From the NCBI GenBank assembly GCA_946699065.1, contig CAMPDV010000532.1, positions 1 to 64,000 of the forward strand: a stretch of 64,000 bases of DNA, written 5' to 3'. The notes below the pieces were generated by a model, which did not search any database, had not been told where the DNA came from, and worked only from the letters and a program-made list of their open reading frames with translations. The DNA comes from Loxodes magnus. Taxonomy: Eukaryota; Ciliophora; Karyorelictea; Loxodida; Loxodidae. Below, in pieces: positions 36,816-50,569 of the stretch (position 1 is the first letter of the stretch; each line of letters starts with the position of its first letter). Position numbers and translations under genes: made by a program.

Positions 36816-39000
36816 ATAATTGAATTTAAAAGTCTTTTTACCATAATGTGATTGAAAGATAACCAGTTTAAATATATGAAACATAACTTATTAATGTTGA
36901 AGTTGCTGCTTAAAATGCTTTCTTTAAATCATTCTCATACTTGATTCAATTCTATTCAAAACTCCAATTATTCCTTTCTGAATACACCATGGTACTACCT
37001 CTACTCCATATTCTGCTTTAGGTAGTGTAAAAAATCTGCATAAAGTTTTAAAATGTCAAGAAATCACATTCTTATATCTAATTAGTTGAATACTAGCTTT
37101 TTTCATTGCAGCTAAATACTTGATCGCGACTTCTCTACAATCAGGATTATAATTCTTCTTCTGATGTAGCATTACATCTAAATATGTTACTTTTTCCTTT
37201 TAAATAATTGGTTAATTATCTAATCATAAATTTAAATTTTATTATTTATAATGTTCTTTCAAATTTAGATACATTCAGATTTGATAACATTGATCTTTAA
37301 GTACGTTTATGTAAAAATGCTTACTTGTTTCATTTATTAACTCCTTCATATACTTTGCAGTTTTGGAAAGAAGAATCAGATCATCTGCTCATCGTCTGCA
37401 TGCGAAGTTAATATTCCAACCCTGGCATTTGAATTCCAAATAGGTACTTTTACTTTCCAAATATCTAATTACTATGTCATAATATAACAATGCTAAAATG
37501 GTCCATGCGAACTTCCTTACGTAACTCTATTGTTGTATTATAATGTTCTGGTGTTCTTTCCATCTATTTTAAATGAAGAATTTAGGTTTTTGTAAAACAA
37601 ATCTAAGGCTTTTATTAGTCAAAATGGTAATTTAACTCTCTTAAATTGATCTAATAAAAGTCTTCTCTTTATTGAGTCAAACATTTTTTAAACATCTATC
37701 AGTGTTGCTATCAATTTAGTCTTACTTTTAGCACTTTTCCGATAGTTATCAATTATTTGTTATATTATTCAAATTTATTAAGTTGTTTATCTGATTTTTA
37801 TAAATCCCATTTATGAAGGGTGAATCAAATTTCTCTAATAAAGCAGATTGTATAGTCTTTTTGTTAAAGCTTTATCATATAGTTTTATAATAATATTAAT
37901 AAGAGAAATAGTTAGTCAATTTTTCCAGTCATCTTTATTTCCTTTTTTAAATATTGGAATTACCAACAATGTATTTAATTCCTAAGGGATTCTTCCAAAT
38001 CTTAACATATTATTCAGAAAAGAGTGAAGAATTATTAACAAATATTATCCGACATATTTCAGAAGTTTACTTTTTATTCAAGCTGAAACAGCTGCTTTTC
38101 CATTCGTAATTTCTTTTATAATCTGTTGTATTTCTTGTATGGTAAAAAGATAAAATCCTTATAAATATGAGAGTTGATATTCTTTAATTTCTTAAATACT
38201 ATCTTATATTTTATCTATTTTTTAATTACTAAGATTTATTTATTATTTAGTTAGATTAGAATGCTTTTTAAAAATAAATTCTTTCATGACTCAATGGATT
38301 TATTTTTGATTTCTTAATTAAAATTCATTTAATTTATTTTTTTAGGGTTTTGAATTTTTTAGTATGTGAAAATATTTCTTTAGAATCTCCATTTAGAAGT
38401 AAAAGTTTCTTTTTTGCTTTGTTTTTTCAAACTTTCACAAATTATACTTGAAGTCTTTCCAAAGTAGTTTCGCTGTTTCATGAAGATTAAATACTTATTA
38501 TTTTATTCTTCCAGATATAATGTGTGCTTCTTTATATACTGAGTTAGCCCTTTTAAACCTACATATTTCTTAGCAAGATCTCGAGAAAATTTGTTATAAC
38601 TTGATTCTGGAATAAAGGATCCTAATGTTTAATCAGCATTGTATTAGATGTTATTTTTGATAAATTCATATTAAACTTAAAGATTATCTTAATCTATCTA
38701 AAAGAATTCTAGATAAGTTTGCACGAAATATTCTAAATATTTTTGACGATTTATTGCTTCTTATAACTTATTTATTTTATATTTCCTCAAATTCTTGCAC
38801 ATCTTTAATTAATCTCATATAAAATTAAGTTTTGTTTTATAAATCAATTTGAAGAAAAAATTTTCTTTTTAAGCTATAATATCACCCTATTACTTTTTAT
38901 CTTATAAAAGAATTGTTTTAAGAATTAAGTTTTTATCTTTAAATAATCTAGCAATTTTTCAGCTTTTTTCAGACATTATGAATAAATATAATTACAATCT
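36816..39000 (-). pseudogene. LINE reverse transcriptase fragment, copy 2
   Basis: Paralogue of 1,145-3,300, on the minus strand. It shows LAKKYVGLKGLTQYIKKH, FTIQEIQQIIKEITNGKAA, VIPIFKKGNKDDWKN-TGA-LTISL (usual NWRPISL/NYRPISL block), a motif A LIDVQKMFDSIKRR (about 37,700), motif B VTQGSSHGPF (about 37,510) and motif C ADDLILLSK (37,375-37,390). The C-terminal Cys motif of copy 1 is cut off at the junction with the plus-strand LINE near 36,815. Motifs B and C are in different frames, so it is dead. TGA codons occur at NWRPIS, LPF-TGA-LIKAL, TTQQI-TGA-II and before ADD. Confidence 0.8.
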
Positions 39001-40459
39001 TTAAAATATCAATCAAATAGATAAATAAGCAAAAAATAATAACTATTTAATTATAAAATTAATATAGAAACATTTTAATTTAAATTCTTTATAAGATATT
39101 TTAAATTTAAATAAGTTCTTAATCTTTTAAAAATCATATTAAATAAAGCATTTTAAATGTTTTTATGCTTATGAATATTTAGTATCTTAAATTAATAAAA
39201 TACTATATTATATAATAAATCAAACATTTATTAAAGGAATGCTTAAATTATAAATTATAAATTATAATTTAGCTATCTAATAGATTAGAATAAAACAAAA
39301 ATAGCTCATTTTTAAGGTCATTTATGAAATTGTGTATTATTCGCTTTATCATCTTAGAAAAATCTTTGCATTTTTTAATTTTATATATGTTTCTTTTAAT
39401 ACTGTACGAAATATTTCCCATGCTTAATAGATATAATTATAATAGTTATTAACTTACACTTTTTATATGATTTTAATTAATAAAAAAGATTAAAGTTTTT
39501 CTTTTATCCTTTTTTGATATAATGAAAACTATATTGATTTCTTAATTATTTACATTTTCATTTTAGTAATTCGTATTATTTAATATTATAATATAATTTT
39601 ATTCTTATTTTAGATGGAAATATAAGATAATTTACAAGAAAGTGAATATTTTTATTATTTTGCATATATTCAAATTATTTATAAAGTTTCTAGCAAATGT
39701 TTTTTATATTATAAATAGTCAATCGATTTTTTACAAATGTTTCAACTTTAATAAAATAGCTTCATTAGAAATTCAAATTTTAAGATTAATAAATAAAATC
39801 AATTTTCTATATACATAGTAGATATATTCAAGTTGCTTAAAATCAGAAAACTTATCTTTAAAGCCATTCCTTTTAATATTACGAAATGAGAAAAAATTTT
39901 GAAGAGAAAAAATACTTAATATAGCAATTTTTTCTTAAAAACTTATTTTTCTCTTCTAAATTAACATCTTTTCGCAAACTAAAAACAGATAGTTAGTCGT
40001 AGTAAGCTCTTTTAAAAACTCTTTTACTCATCTTTTCGATTTTAAATGCTTTTCTAATTATTATAATAAAGCAGAATATTTTTAAACTTGATTAATAAAT
40101 TTTTGTTTCTATATTTTATATAGTTAGGTTAGATACATTATTAAATCCTTGTTTAATTACTTTTTTTAGATTCTTTGTAAATTGGCCTAAAATTTATTAT
40201 TACAGATGTATTGTACCTCATTTTTTCTATTTGATTGATCATATTTTATAAAGATATTTTTTAGTTCTTTTTGATTAGTTATTTTTAAAAATTCGCAATA
40301 TCTATTAAAAAGTTAGTTTTAAACCCTCTTATAGAAAATTATTTTTTACTAATTTATTTCTTCCTAAAATTTAATTTATTTTCTTATCTTTACTTCTTAA
40401 AATTCATTTAAAAAACTTTTCAAATCTTTTAAAATTCTATGCCTTTAAGAAAAAGATTT

Positions 40460-41760
40460 ATCTATCCCGAAATCTTTTGTAGCGTATAATTCAGAGCGAA
40501 AAAAGGATAATTTTTCACGATTTCATGGTTTATTTTATTATGTCTCCTTTCTTCTAGAGATCTTTTTCATTTAAGTAAATTCTTATAACATTAAAAATTT
40601 TTAAAGCGAATTTTTCATTTACTCGAAAAGAAGTTCAAAATCAAAAATTTTATTCTTTCCAAAGCATAAACAATAAATTATTTTATAATTTCAAAAATAA
40701 TTTACCTTATCAAAAATATATTTTTAAAACAAAAACAAAACAATTTTGTTAAAAATTCTTCAAATCAATTAATTTTTCTAACAAAAAAACGTTTTTATTT
40801 TTACAAAATACCATTTCAACATAAAAGATTTCCAAATTCTATTTTGAATATAAAAATTTTTTTATTCCTATTTTTTTCTCAAAAATCTTTTATATTTGGA
40901 ATTTTTTCTTGAAATTTTATTCCTTTTTAGGATTTTTTATCCAAAATCAAAAAATTTATTCCGTCCCAGAAATCTTTGGTAGTAAAAACGCTGAGTAAAA
41001 AAACAAATTTTTTGTTTTCATGAAATTTAAGCTCTAAAATTGAAAGATTATGATAAATAAAAAACTTAATTCAAGAAAATTTTATTTTCCAATCGAAAAC
41101 GAAACATGTTAAACATTAAAATTAAAATTTATTATTGAACTTAAACACAAGAATAAACATATTTAAATATATTTATTAACATATAACTTAAAAAATTAAA
41201 TTATCGTCCCAAAATTCAAAATTTTTTTAGTTTTAATTCTATTAAAAAAAATCCCCTTTTTTACATATTAAAAAAAAATTTCTTCCTTGAAATATTTATG
41301 AAAAAAAGTTTTCAAAAAAAATTCAAAGATTTTTAAAATTAATTTCCATATTTTTCATCCAAAACGATTTTAGATAACTATTTTCAAAATTATTATAGAA
41401 ACGCTTTTCTAAGAAATGTTAAAAACTTTTTAAAAACTACTTTCAAAATTTGTATTCAAATTTTAAATTTTTTTATTCCGAAATAAAAAAATTCATTCCT
41501 ATTTAGATTTATTTATCCCGAAATAATTAAATTTTATCCGTTCCAAAAATCTTTGGTAGTGTAAAACGCTGAGCAAAAAACAAATTTTTCATGTTCATGA
41601 AATCCATACTCTAAAATTCTAAAATAAAAACTTACCATCAGAAAAATTAATTTTCCAATCGGAAACGAAACATATTAAACATAAAAATTAAAAGTTAATA
41701 ATTATAATAAACACTAATAATTAATTATAATTAATAATAATAATTAATATTAAATATCAA
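40460..41760. repeat. A-tract modules (three) plus microsatellite, copy 4
   Basis: Modules begin near 40,463, 40,955 and 41,515; the third is extra compared with other copies. The TTTTCCAATCG(G)AAA inverted repeat is present twice (about 41,085 and 41,653), suggesting tandem duplication of the second module. An AAT/TAA microsatellite follows (about 41,695-41,750). Confidence 0.75.
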
Positions 41761-42289
41761 TCATAAAAAATAAATAATAAAAAACAAATAATAAAAAAAC
41801 AAAATAAAAAAAAATTAAATTTAAAATAAAATAAAATGAATAAAATACTTAATTAAATTTTTTAATTAATAATTAATAATCAAAATTATAAACTAACTTT
41901 AACCTTATAAATAATATTTTAACTACTTCACAAAAAAAAAAATTTATACTCAACTTGAAATTTTTACAAAATCAAAAATAAATCTATAAAATTTTATCGA
42001 AAAAAATAAAACTTAAACTTATTATACGTCTTTATTTAACAAAATTATATTTTTAATATTTTAAACATTACCACTTTAAATCAACATACCTCACTAATTT
42101 CTATAACCTATATTGCTCAACCTTTTTTTTAAACCAATAATATTTAAGAATATAACAAATTTTAAATAAATATAAAGCAAACACTTCATAAAACTACAAA
42201 CATAATTACCATTCAAAATTCATTTAAATGCATAACCAATATCTTATATCTTTAATCGTAAAATTAAATTAAGTCAAATCATAAGTTTC

Positions 42290-43361
42290 TCAACTCGAAA
42301 TCCTCCACTTTCTTATCGTAAAGTCCCATCCTCCCGATACCAACCATCTATTATCAACACTCAATGTTATAGAAGATATTCATCCTGTATGCCCTTACAA
42401 AGTCTAGATACACTCACCCTTATCAAAGTTCCATATCTTGATTTTTCCGTCATAAGAACCAGAAAAGACAACACTTGAATCAACACTTAACTGAATACTA
42501 CGTACACCATCCGTATGACCTTGAAGTGTACGAATACACTAACCAGAAGAGAAGTCCCATATCTTAATAGTCTTGTCCCGAGAACCAGATATTATACACC
42601 TATTATCCTTAGACATTATCACCGATCAAACTTAGTCTAAATGCCCAGTAAGAGCTCGCACAAGCTGACCAGTCCAGAAATCCCAGATCTTTATAGTTGT
42701 ATCACCAGATGCCGATATAATATATCTAGAGTCAGGGGAGATTACAACCGATAAAACTGTAGAAGTATGTCCCGACAAAGTTCTTATGAGAGCACCATTG
42801 TGGAAATTTCAGATCTTTATGGTTTTGTCACCAGATGCCGATATAATATATTTAGAGTCTGGGGAGATTACTACCGATAAAACTGTAGAAGTATGTCCCG
42901 TTAAAGTTCTTATGAGAGCACCAGTCTACGAATTTCAGATCTTTATAGTTTTGTCATCAGATCCTGATACGATATAGCTAGAGTCTGGGGAGATTACTAC
43001 CGAGTTAACATAATCAGTATGTCCTGTTAAAGTTCTTTGGAGAGAACCAGTCTACAAGTTTCAAATCTTTATTGAATATTCAGGCTATCCTGAACCTGAT
43101 ATAATTCAATTCAGGTCACTTGATGTGGCTACCGACCAAACACGTGAAGTATGACCAGTAAGGACTTAGTCTAAATAATATTAAAGAAATACCTTTACTT
43201 TGGTCATAACTGATCTTATTTATTAACTTTTAGTAGCATAAGTTAGGCAGAATTTCATACTTAAAATGAAGTAGAGATATTTTCCCTAAAGTGTAGCTTC
43301 TCGCTCTTAAGAGTTTTCTTAAAAAAATACTTTTAGTAAATTGCTTTTCTTTTTTCTCCAT
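42290..43361 (-). CDS. Seven-blade WD40 repeat protein, copy 4
   Basis: ATG 43,361 to TGA 42,290-42,292, 1,072 bp as in copy 2, with the same intron and seven blades. The first blade's pre-SV position is TGG (as in SRVWSVA), while its KIW tryptophan is TGA. The next two blades also have KI-TGA-N. The last blade ends KWRISS and TGA. The C-terminal four blades use TGG throughout their KIW sites. No frameshift is present across the blades despite substitutions relative to the other copies. Confidence 0.85.
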
Positions 43362-45549
43362 TTTAATTTTTATAACTTACTTCAATAAATATTTAATTAA
43401 AATAACTCAATAAATTTTACTGACTTAATTTCAATAAAATTATTTATTAAGCATACTTATAAATATCTCATTTCTTAAACATTGATTTTTCTATTTTTGT
43501 CTTAAAACAAGACAAGATATTAAACTAATAGTACATGCTTTTAAAATTTTAATTATTTTATTTCTTTTTACTTTTAAATAAAGGATCAATTATTATATCA
43601 AAAGTTTATAAAGAAGAATTATATCTTTATTATAATAACTTTAATATGCATTTATTAGTTACTATTCATTTGTGTTTTAAATCAAAGACTCTTAATAAGA
43701 AAACCTTATTTCTTTATAGACCCTTATAAATGATAAATAAATATTACAATTCTTTTAAAAACTATTGCTATTAATTATTGTTTTTCACTTACATTTAATC
43801 AAAAAAATTATTTCTTTAAGCTTTTAACTAATTAAAAAATATGAAATAAAGTAAGTTTCTTATTAATTAGTTTGTATAAATATTAAAAAACATCAAATTA
43901 TTTATAAAAAAATATTTTTAGAATTTATAAGATAAAATCTTTTAATTGCCCACTTTCTTACTACTATTTCATTAAAACTTTTCATTTATAAAGGTCTCTC
44001 TTATAATAATAAAATAATATAATTACTTTTAATGTTGATTCTAAGCAAAATATATAAATGTAATAAATATAAGTAGTAGAAAGTAAATATTTAAACTAAC
44101 TAGAAAGGGTGTATCGCTAATTTTATCTTACAATTATTAAATAGTAATATTTAATTTATTATTAAAATAAGCTTTAATATGTTTAATTATGTCTATTAAA
44201 ATACTTAAAATTTTATCCTTTTAGCTTTATTAGTTATTAATTTAAATTTTTTCTCTTTAATTAATAAAGATATTAGATTAGTTATAATTAATACATTTAG
44301 ATAACTTTCTCTTTTTATAGCAAACTAATATTTATTATTTATGTTATTTTTGTAATTATCATTTCTAATTAATAATACCTAAATTATTCTAAATTATTTA
44401 AACATAAAAACTTAATTCTATTATTCTATACTTATCCAAAAAATATAGTTTCCACTATTAATACTCTCTTTCTTAAAATTAGTTGTTTTATATTAAGAAA
44501 ATTATAAGCTTTTTTAAGAAAGAAAGCATATTTTTAATATATTCTATTATTATTTTCTGAATTAATAGAAAGAGTAAACTTAAAATAATATGTTTGTTTG
44601 TAGTATGAGATAATATAAGTATTAGATTAGCAATATAAGTTATTTAAAACTAATCTAACAGATTATTATTTACTCTTAATACATTTTATTAGTCTACTAT
44701 TATTCTATATCTTACTGTTCCTAATAAACAATTCATCATGTTTTGCTTTATAACATATCATCATTTATTAATATTATTACAAAAGATTTAAACATAAAAA
44801 GATGATATAGATAGTTATAGAATTATTTGAAACTTAGGCATCAAAATAAGTTTGAATTTTAGATTATTTATAATTTTCCTAAATTTAAATTATATTTATA
44901 TAACTTTTTATTAACTATCTTTTGTAATTAACTTTCGTTTGCTGACAAAAAGATACATTTTGTAAAATATTTAGTCTTAATTTATCTAAGTTTATTTTAG
45001 TGAGTATAAGAATATATTAAATTTAAAGTATTAATGATACTAGTTCTATAAAACATTTAGGTAATTATATATACTAAAATAAATAGTAAAGAGAAAACAT
45101 TATTCTTTTATATAATTAAATAAAGAAAAGCTAGCTTAAATCTTCAATAGAGTCAATTATTCATATATCTAAAATCCTCTATTTATCTTAAAATCAAGTG
45201 TTTAATATATTATAGCCTCCTTTACTAACTCATTTAGTAATATTAACTCATAAAAACTTAAAAGAAAATTCCTTTTTACTTTAACTGTACTTGGAAATAT
45301 TCTAAGTACTTTAACTAGTTAAAGATAGGTTTAATTAGAGATTAATAAGAAATTTTCTTATCCTCTAGATAAAATATTTAATAAAACTGTGATTGCATTT
45401 CCTATTAATGAAGAATAATATTTTAAATTAAAATAAGAAAAATTAATATTTTTATGTTTAATAAATATTTAAAATAGTTTATATAAAATCTCTTAATATT
45501 TTATAAAAAACCAAAGTAAACGCAAAATAATTAATTAAACATAAAAAAA

Positions 45550-46335
45550 ATGGAATAATCTATTCGCCTTTCCAAAAACCAAATTAAGAACGCAAAAAGG
45601 AAAGCTGCGAAACAAATGCAGAGACAACAACAAGAAGAAGATAAATCAAGTTCCTCCTCTGAAGGAAAAATCATAATCGGAACAATAGAATCGAATCCAG
45701 TAAAGGTATAAAAATAATCCGAAATATAAATATAGCTTGAACAAATGAAAACAATAATACAAAATTATTAGGAAACAATTTACAACCAAGGGGAAAAAAT
45801 AAGAGAACTAATGAATACTACCGAAGATTAAAATAACGAGCTTCTAATAATTAGACGATAATTGATTTAGAATAATCTAGTCACGGAATAGTAACTATAT
45901 GAATAATCTCAATCGAATTTTAAGCAAGAACAAAATATGATTATCGAAAATGTTTCTACATAAGCAAACGTTTAAGAAAAATAGAATGACTAAAAGATTA
46001 ATGTAGATTTAATCAAAAGAATCGATTAACTTGAAAAAAAAGTATTTCTGAAGAGATTCAAGAAAAAACAAGGCAAACAATGCTATTATTGCAAATCAAA
46101 GTGACACTTATTACAAAATTGCGATTAGTGAAGATAAATTTAGATAAAAGAACAATAAAGAACGTTAAGCATACTCAGCAGACTCTGAATAACCTAAACA
46201 GGGATTTACAAGAGAAAACTATTCACATAAAAGACAGAAGTTCCTCTGTGGTTCCATCCACATAAAAAAATGGCGTGGTATCCATCCACGCTAAAAAAAT
46301 GGTAGCAAAAACCTGGTTGAAAATCCAGGGAATGC
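45550..46335 (+). CDS. ORF1-type protein with coiled coil and CCHC zinc knuckle (N2)
   Basis: A frame from ATG 45,550 (MEQSIRLSKNQIKNAKRK) with TAR as Gln. A basic N-terminus and SSSSEGK are followed by a coiled-coil region (LEQMKTIIQNYQETIYNQ, GEKIRELMNTTEDQNNEL, IKRIDQLEKKV). A zinc knuckle C-YY-C-KSK-TGA-H-LLQN-C follows at 46,081-46,122, matching the canonical CX2CX4HX4C if TGA is an amino acid. A further TGA after CDQ, and one in LSRL-TGA-ITQTG aligned with FRI-TGA-PTRTG of N1, follow. The N-terminal sequence is unrelated by eye to N1 and N3, so this is a distinct subfamily. The stop codon is not certain. Confidence 0.7.
46247..46329 (+). other. Tandem stem-loops at the N2 3' end
   Basis: Two tandem units of about 28 bases each form a hairpin: TGTGG-TTCCAT-CCACA (46,247-46,262) and CGTGG-TATCCAT-CCACG (46,274-46,290), each followed by an A-run and ATGG or AATGG. 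A third hairpin CCTGG...CCAGG lies at 46,312-46,329. The closing pair changes from T-A to C-G between the tandem units, preserving the stem. Confidence 0.65.
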
Positions 46336-49049
46336 TAAACTTTAATTACTTTTAGTTTACTATTACTATTAATAATTAATTAAATATAATTTAAAAAATA
46401 TTAAGAACATTTATAATTCTAAATGATATTATAAATAAATATTTTAAATATTTAATAATGTTTAGATAAAACATATAATAAATTATGTAATCTAAATTTT
46501 AACCTTAAAATGTAGTTAAATATTTTTAAAAGTTAAATTAAAAATTATAAGGAAAACTTAAGAAATTAAATTTTTCTATAAAAAATGAATATAAAATTTA
46601 CTAATTATTTAATTGAAACTATCAAATTCTATTAAATTGATTAAAAATATTGTTAAGGAAAAATAAAGTATAAATTAATTAATTTAAAAAATAAAAAAAA
46701 TTATAATTTAAAACTTTATATTTAACAATATTTGTGATAAAGATAAATATTAAAGAATATTAAAAATCTTACAAATCTAGCATCGATTGACTTTTTAAAT
46801 AAAGAAATTCAACAAAAAAACATAAAAAATTAAAAATGTTAAAAATGCTAGAAAATTCTCTAACTCTCAGATTTTTATAATCAGCCTATTCGAAGATAGT
46901 TTATTTTTACTATTTTTCATAAATTATGGATGTATATATGGTAAAAGTACTAATTATTTTACTAATCTAAAATTTTAACTTCAGCTTAAATGAAAACTTT
47001 TAAATATTTGAATAAATAAGTAAACAAATTATTTAATTTTTTATTTTCTAAACTTAGTATGAAATCCCGTAAAATGTTTTTAAAAATAATTTGATCTATA
47101 TCAATATTAAGATTCTAACTTTAAATATTAAGTAAAGTAGCAAAATTAATTAAAATTTTGAATTAAAAACATATTTATTTTTTTTATTTTATTGATTAAA
47201 ATATGCCTATAAATTAAAAAATATGAAACTAGGGCCATTTTCTATTAAAAGAAGATTTAAAGTTTATTTAAGAACAATAGATATACAAATAAAATAAGAT
47301 TAAATTTGTTGATAAATTTCTAATTAAAAAAATAAATTATAAATTATAAATTTGAATATCATTCTTGATTATTTAAAATTTAATATTATTTAAATATTTT
47401 GAATCTAAAACTAAATTTTTTTGTTATTAAATTTTATAAAACTAACTCATTTATGATTACAAATTATAAGCGAAAAATAATATTATTATAATAATAGTAT
47501 TTATAATTTATTTACGTATCTTATATTTATTATTTAAATTTAATTTCATAGAATAATAATTAATAATGATTAGTATTTAATAATTAATGCAATTGTATCT
47601 AATTTATAATTAAAATCAAAGTTGTCTAATTATAGGTTTAAGAGATAGGAAAATGTTAATTGTTTTTGATTAAAATAGATAATTAAAACTACATAAGAAA
47701 AAATTATTTATTTATAGAATAAATAATATCAATAGAGTATAAATCCCTTTTTATTTTTAGTTTCAAATATCCCTTTCTATTAAAAATCATTTTTTAAACA
47801 TTTTCAACGAAACTAATTGTAAAGGTATCTTTTGTAATAAATTAAAAACTCTATCAAGTTGATAAGTAGTATTTATACTTTTATCGAAGAGAATTTTTTT
47901 CTAACTATATTATAGCAAGTGGTTATCATACTTTCAAATATATATAAAAATTAAAATATAAATGAGACTAGCATTTTAAAACCTTTGCATTATAAAAAAA
48001 TGTATTTTATAGAAATTAATTTAAACAAGAAATTATAAAGTAAATAAAGAATATAATAAATAATTTTGCATCATGCATGGATTCTTTTTATCTATTATAC
48101 AAATTTAAATGTCTTATTATATATTAAAATAATATATTTTTTATAGTTTAAAATATAGTTTTAATTAATTTTTCATTAAACTTTAGCAAAATCTTTATAA
48201 ATTAAAAAATATTTAGATATCAAATTTAAAATATTTAATTTGTAAAATTATTAAAAATGTAATAAAACTACAATATTATTTTAAGCTATAATTAGAAATT
48301 AAAGAAATTATAAAATTTATGTATCCTATTTAAAAATTATAGTTAAACTTATTTAATATAATTAAATAGCTTAAAAAATAATTTTCTTTATTTTTAAACA
48401 TTTTAAGCATAGCTTTAAATAATTTTAAGTTATATATAGAAGTAAATATTACTATTTAATAAAAATTATAAATTAAATAATTAAATTTATATAATTCTTT
48501 TAAATTTTATTTAATAGTATTTTCATTTCTTATTATTTTTATTGTTTATGCTTACTTATTTATAGTTTTTATTATTAGATTCTAAATATTTTTAATAGTA
48601 AAATTTTATATTTAGTATTTATTTGTTTAAATACATTTTTCTTCGTAATAATTTTATGATTGAATTGTGTCATTTATAATTTTTATCATATTTTTTTAGA
48701 TTAAATATTATCTTATATTTGTTAATTTCTTGTCATAATAACTTATTAATATCGTAATTATATTAATTAAAATTTAGGCCCCAATTAATTTAATTCTAGC
48801 GAATATCTTCCAATAAACTAAGTTTCTTCACTATAAATAAATCTATTTTTCTATATTTTTAAATTATGTTCTTTCAAATTGGTATATTCTATTAAAAAAT
48901 TACGATGATGTTAAATAAAGTTCGAAAAGGTTATTTTACTGATCATTTTTTCACTTGCATTTTTTTATATCTCGAAAAATTTGACCAAAATCTTATTTAT
49001 CTCAGTATCAGATCCGGTTTTTTTTTTCAACTAGAATCGAATGATTAAG

Positions 49050-50192
49050 CTTAAATGAAATTCATGGTTTATTTAATAATTTTATCTTTTCATTAGTATA
49101 ATCGAATCCCTTCTTTTTTATAAAAACTTCTAACTTTTGGAGGAAAATAAGTATCTATGGAATTAATGAGAAGAAAATGCATATTTAAATGAAACTATTT
49201 GATTTTATATTAATTTTAGATAAAACACCAAATAATAATTGATTTATTTATAATTATATGAAATTGTTTCTCTGTTATTAAGAAATTTCAAGAAATACAG
49301 TGTTTCTAGCTCCTCGCTGTTCGTTAAAATTTTTGGGGCAACTTTATGATTTCGCGTTCCCATCTGCGATTTTTTTAGATAGTTTTATCTTTCTACATTC
49401 CTGTCGGGCTTGGTTATAACTCCATATTCTTCCTCTTATACATACTTCCATTCTCGTGCAAAAAAATCTTGTTCAGCCCAATTGCTTCTGTTCGCTTTAC
49501 TTATCACAAATTCCTTTGTTTCTATTGAAACTTCTTACAGTTCTGATATAGCTTTTATTGGTTTTAGAAGCGAAAGCATCTCTTCTTGATCGGAATTAGT
49601 CTCATTTGAGGTTAAGCTTAGGGTTTGACGAATATTGAGATCGATCCAGTATTTAGCTATTCCATTCTTGATTCTTTTAGGAGTTTAATTTCCTATTCTT
49701 ATTTCACTACTTAATCCCTCAGCTAAGTTGTGCTTTTATCATAATGGTGTTGTATCCGAAGAACGCATCCATTTGTGTTCATAGTCATCTATACAATCCT
49801 CGTCCATTTAATTCTTTTCTTCTGGCTTGAAAATTAGTTTTTTGCTCTAGTATTTTAACTTTTAAACCTCTTCATTAAAGTTCATCACCCTTAAAGCAAA
49901 CTACGCTACATCAAATTGCTCAGAGTTAAAGCCAAAGGATCGTTCCTAGTCACGCAATACCATCTCCTACTGCCTTCGAGGTCTCTCTTCCGTATTCGGA
50001 GTTTACCAAGTTTGTTTCTGTTGTTTACCCGGATTTGAAAGTTGTTAGGTTCATTATTAAGTTTTTTTGCTGATAAAAAAGTTGATCTAATTAAAGCAAA
50101 GACGTGAGATTAGAAGAAATGGCATCTCGCTTGCTCTCTTCCTTTTTATCTTTGGAAGAGGTAGTAAAGAAGCCCTATTGGAAGTTTGGCAT
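49050..50192 (-). CDS. G+C-richer coding region of unknown function, copy 2
   Basis: Paralogue of 12.0-13.06 kb, beginning at ATG 50,192 (MPNFQQGFF). The same one-base frame change lies between the N-terminal part and the long second frame. The TGA codons at the apparent tryptophan sites are the same as in copy 1. Most differences between the two copies are single substitutions, and the long frame is preserved in both. The family is not recognised. Confidence 0.55.
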
Positions 50193-50569
50193 TTTTTAAA
50201 TTTTATATAAATAGATGTAATTTATAATTATCCAAACTAGAAAAAACTTAAAATTTGATAATTTAATAATTTAAAATAATTTAATTATTAGATTTAACCT
50301 TTTTAAATAAAATTTAGTTTTCAAATAAGCTTACTAAATATTATTGCTTTTAAGAAAGCATCTTAAATATTTTTTATTTTAAGTTTTGAAAATTAAATTT
50401 TATTTTATTAAATTATTAAATTAAATATGTTAAAGTTAATAATCTTAATTATTTTAGCTTTTAATATTGCTTCAATAAAAGCTTGCAATATTATTAGAAT
50501 ATAAATATTTAAAAGATATTTTAATTAAAAGTGTTTTTAAAGTTTCTATCTATATAGGGGGCAAAAACT

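Larger units (their letters stand above)
45540..46370 (+). mobile_element. ORF1-type non-autonomous retroposon N2 with 14-bp TSD
   Basis: An 831-bp insertion flanked by AATAATTAATTAAA at 45,526-45,539 and 46,371-46,384. The paralogous segment has the empty site at 9,266-9,279. The element starts with a ten-base A-rich leader and ATG, and ends in (TTACTA)-type repeats after three stem-loops. It has no endonuclease or RT sequence. The duplication length fits target-primed reverse transcription by a LINE. Confidence 0.9.
43362..49050. other. A+T-rich repeated region, no supported host gene
   Basis: Corresponds to 7.1-12.0 kb. Apart from ORF1 element N2 (45,540-46,370) I see no gene here. The short standard-code frames at 42,786 and 46,080 are shadows of the WD40 gene and of the N2 ORF. 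Confidence 0.55.

Noticed and set aside
35276-39000. Twin-priming inversion of a single LINE
   Set aside because: Twin priming leaves the inverted 5' piece on the 5' side of the 3' piece. Here the 5' (endonuclease) piece lies at the 3' side of the RT fragment, tail to tail.
42786-42977. Standard-code 63-residue plus-strand frame with an internal repeat
   Set aside because: The internal repetition is the antisense image of two WD40 blades of copy 4.
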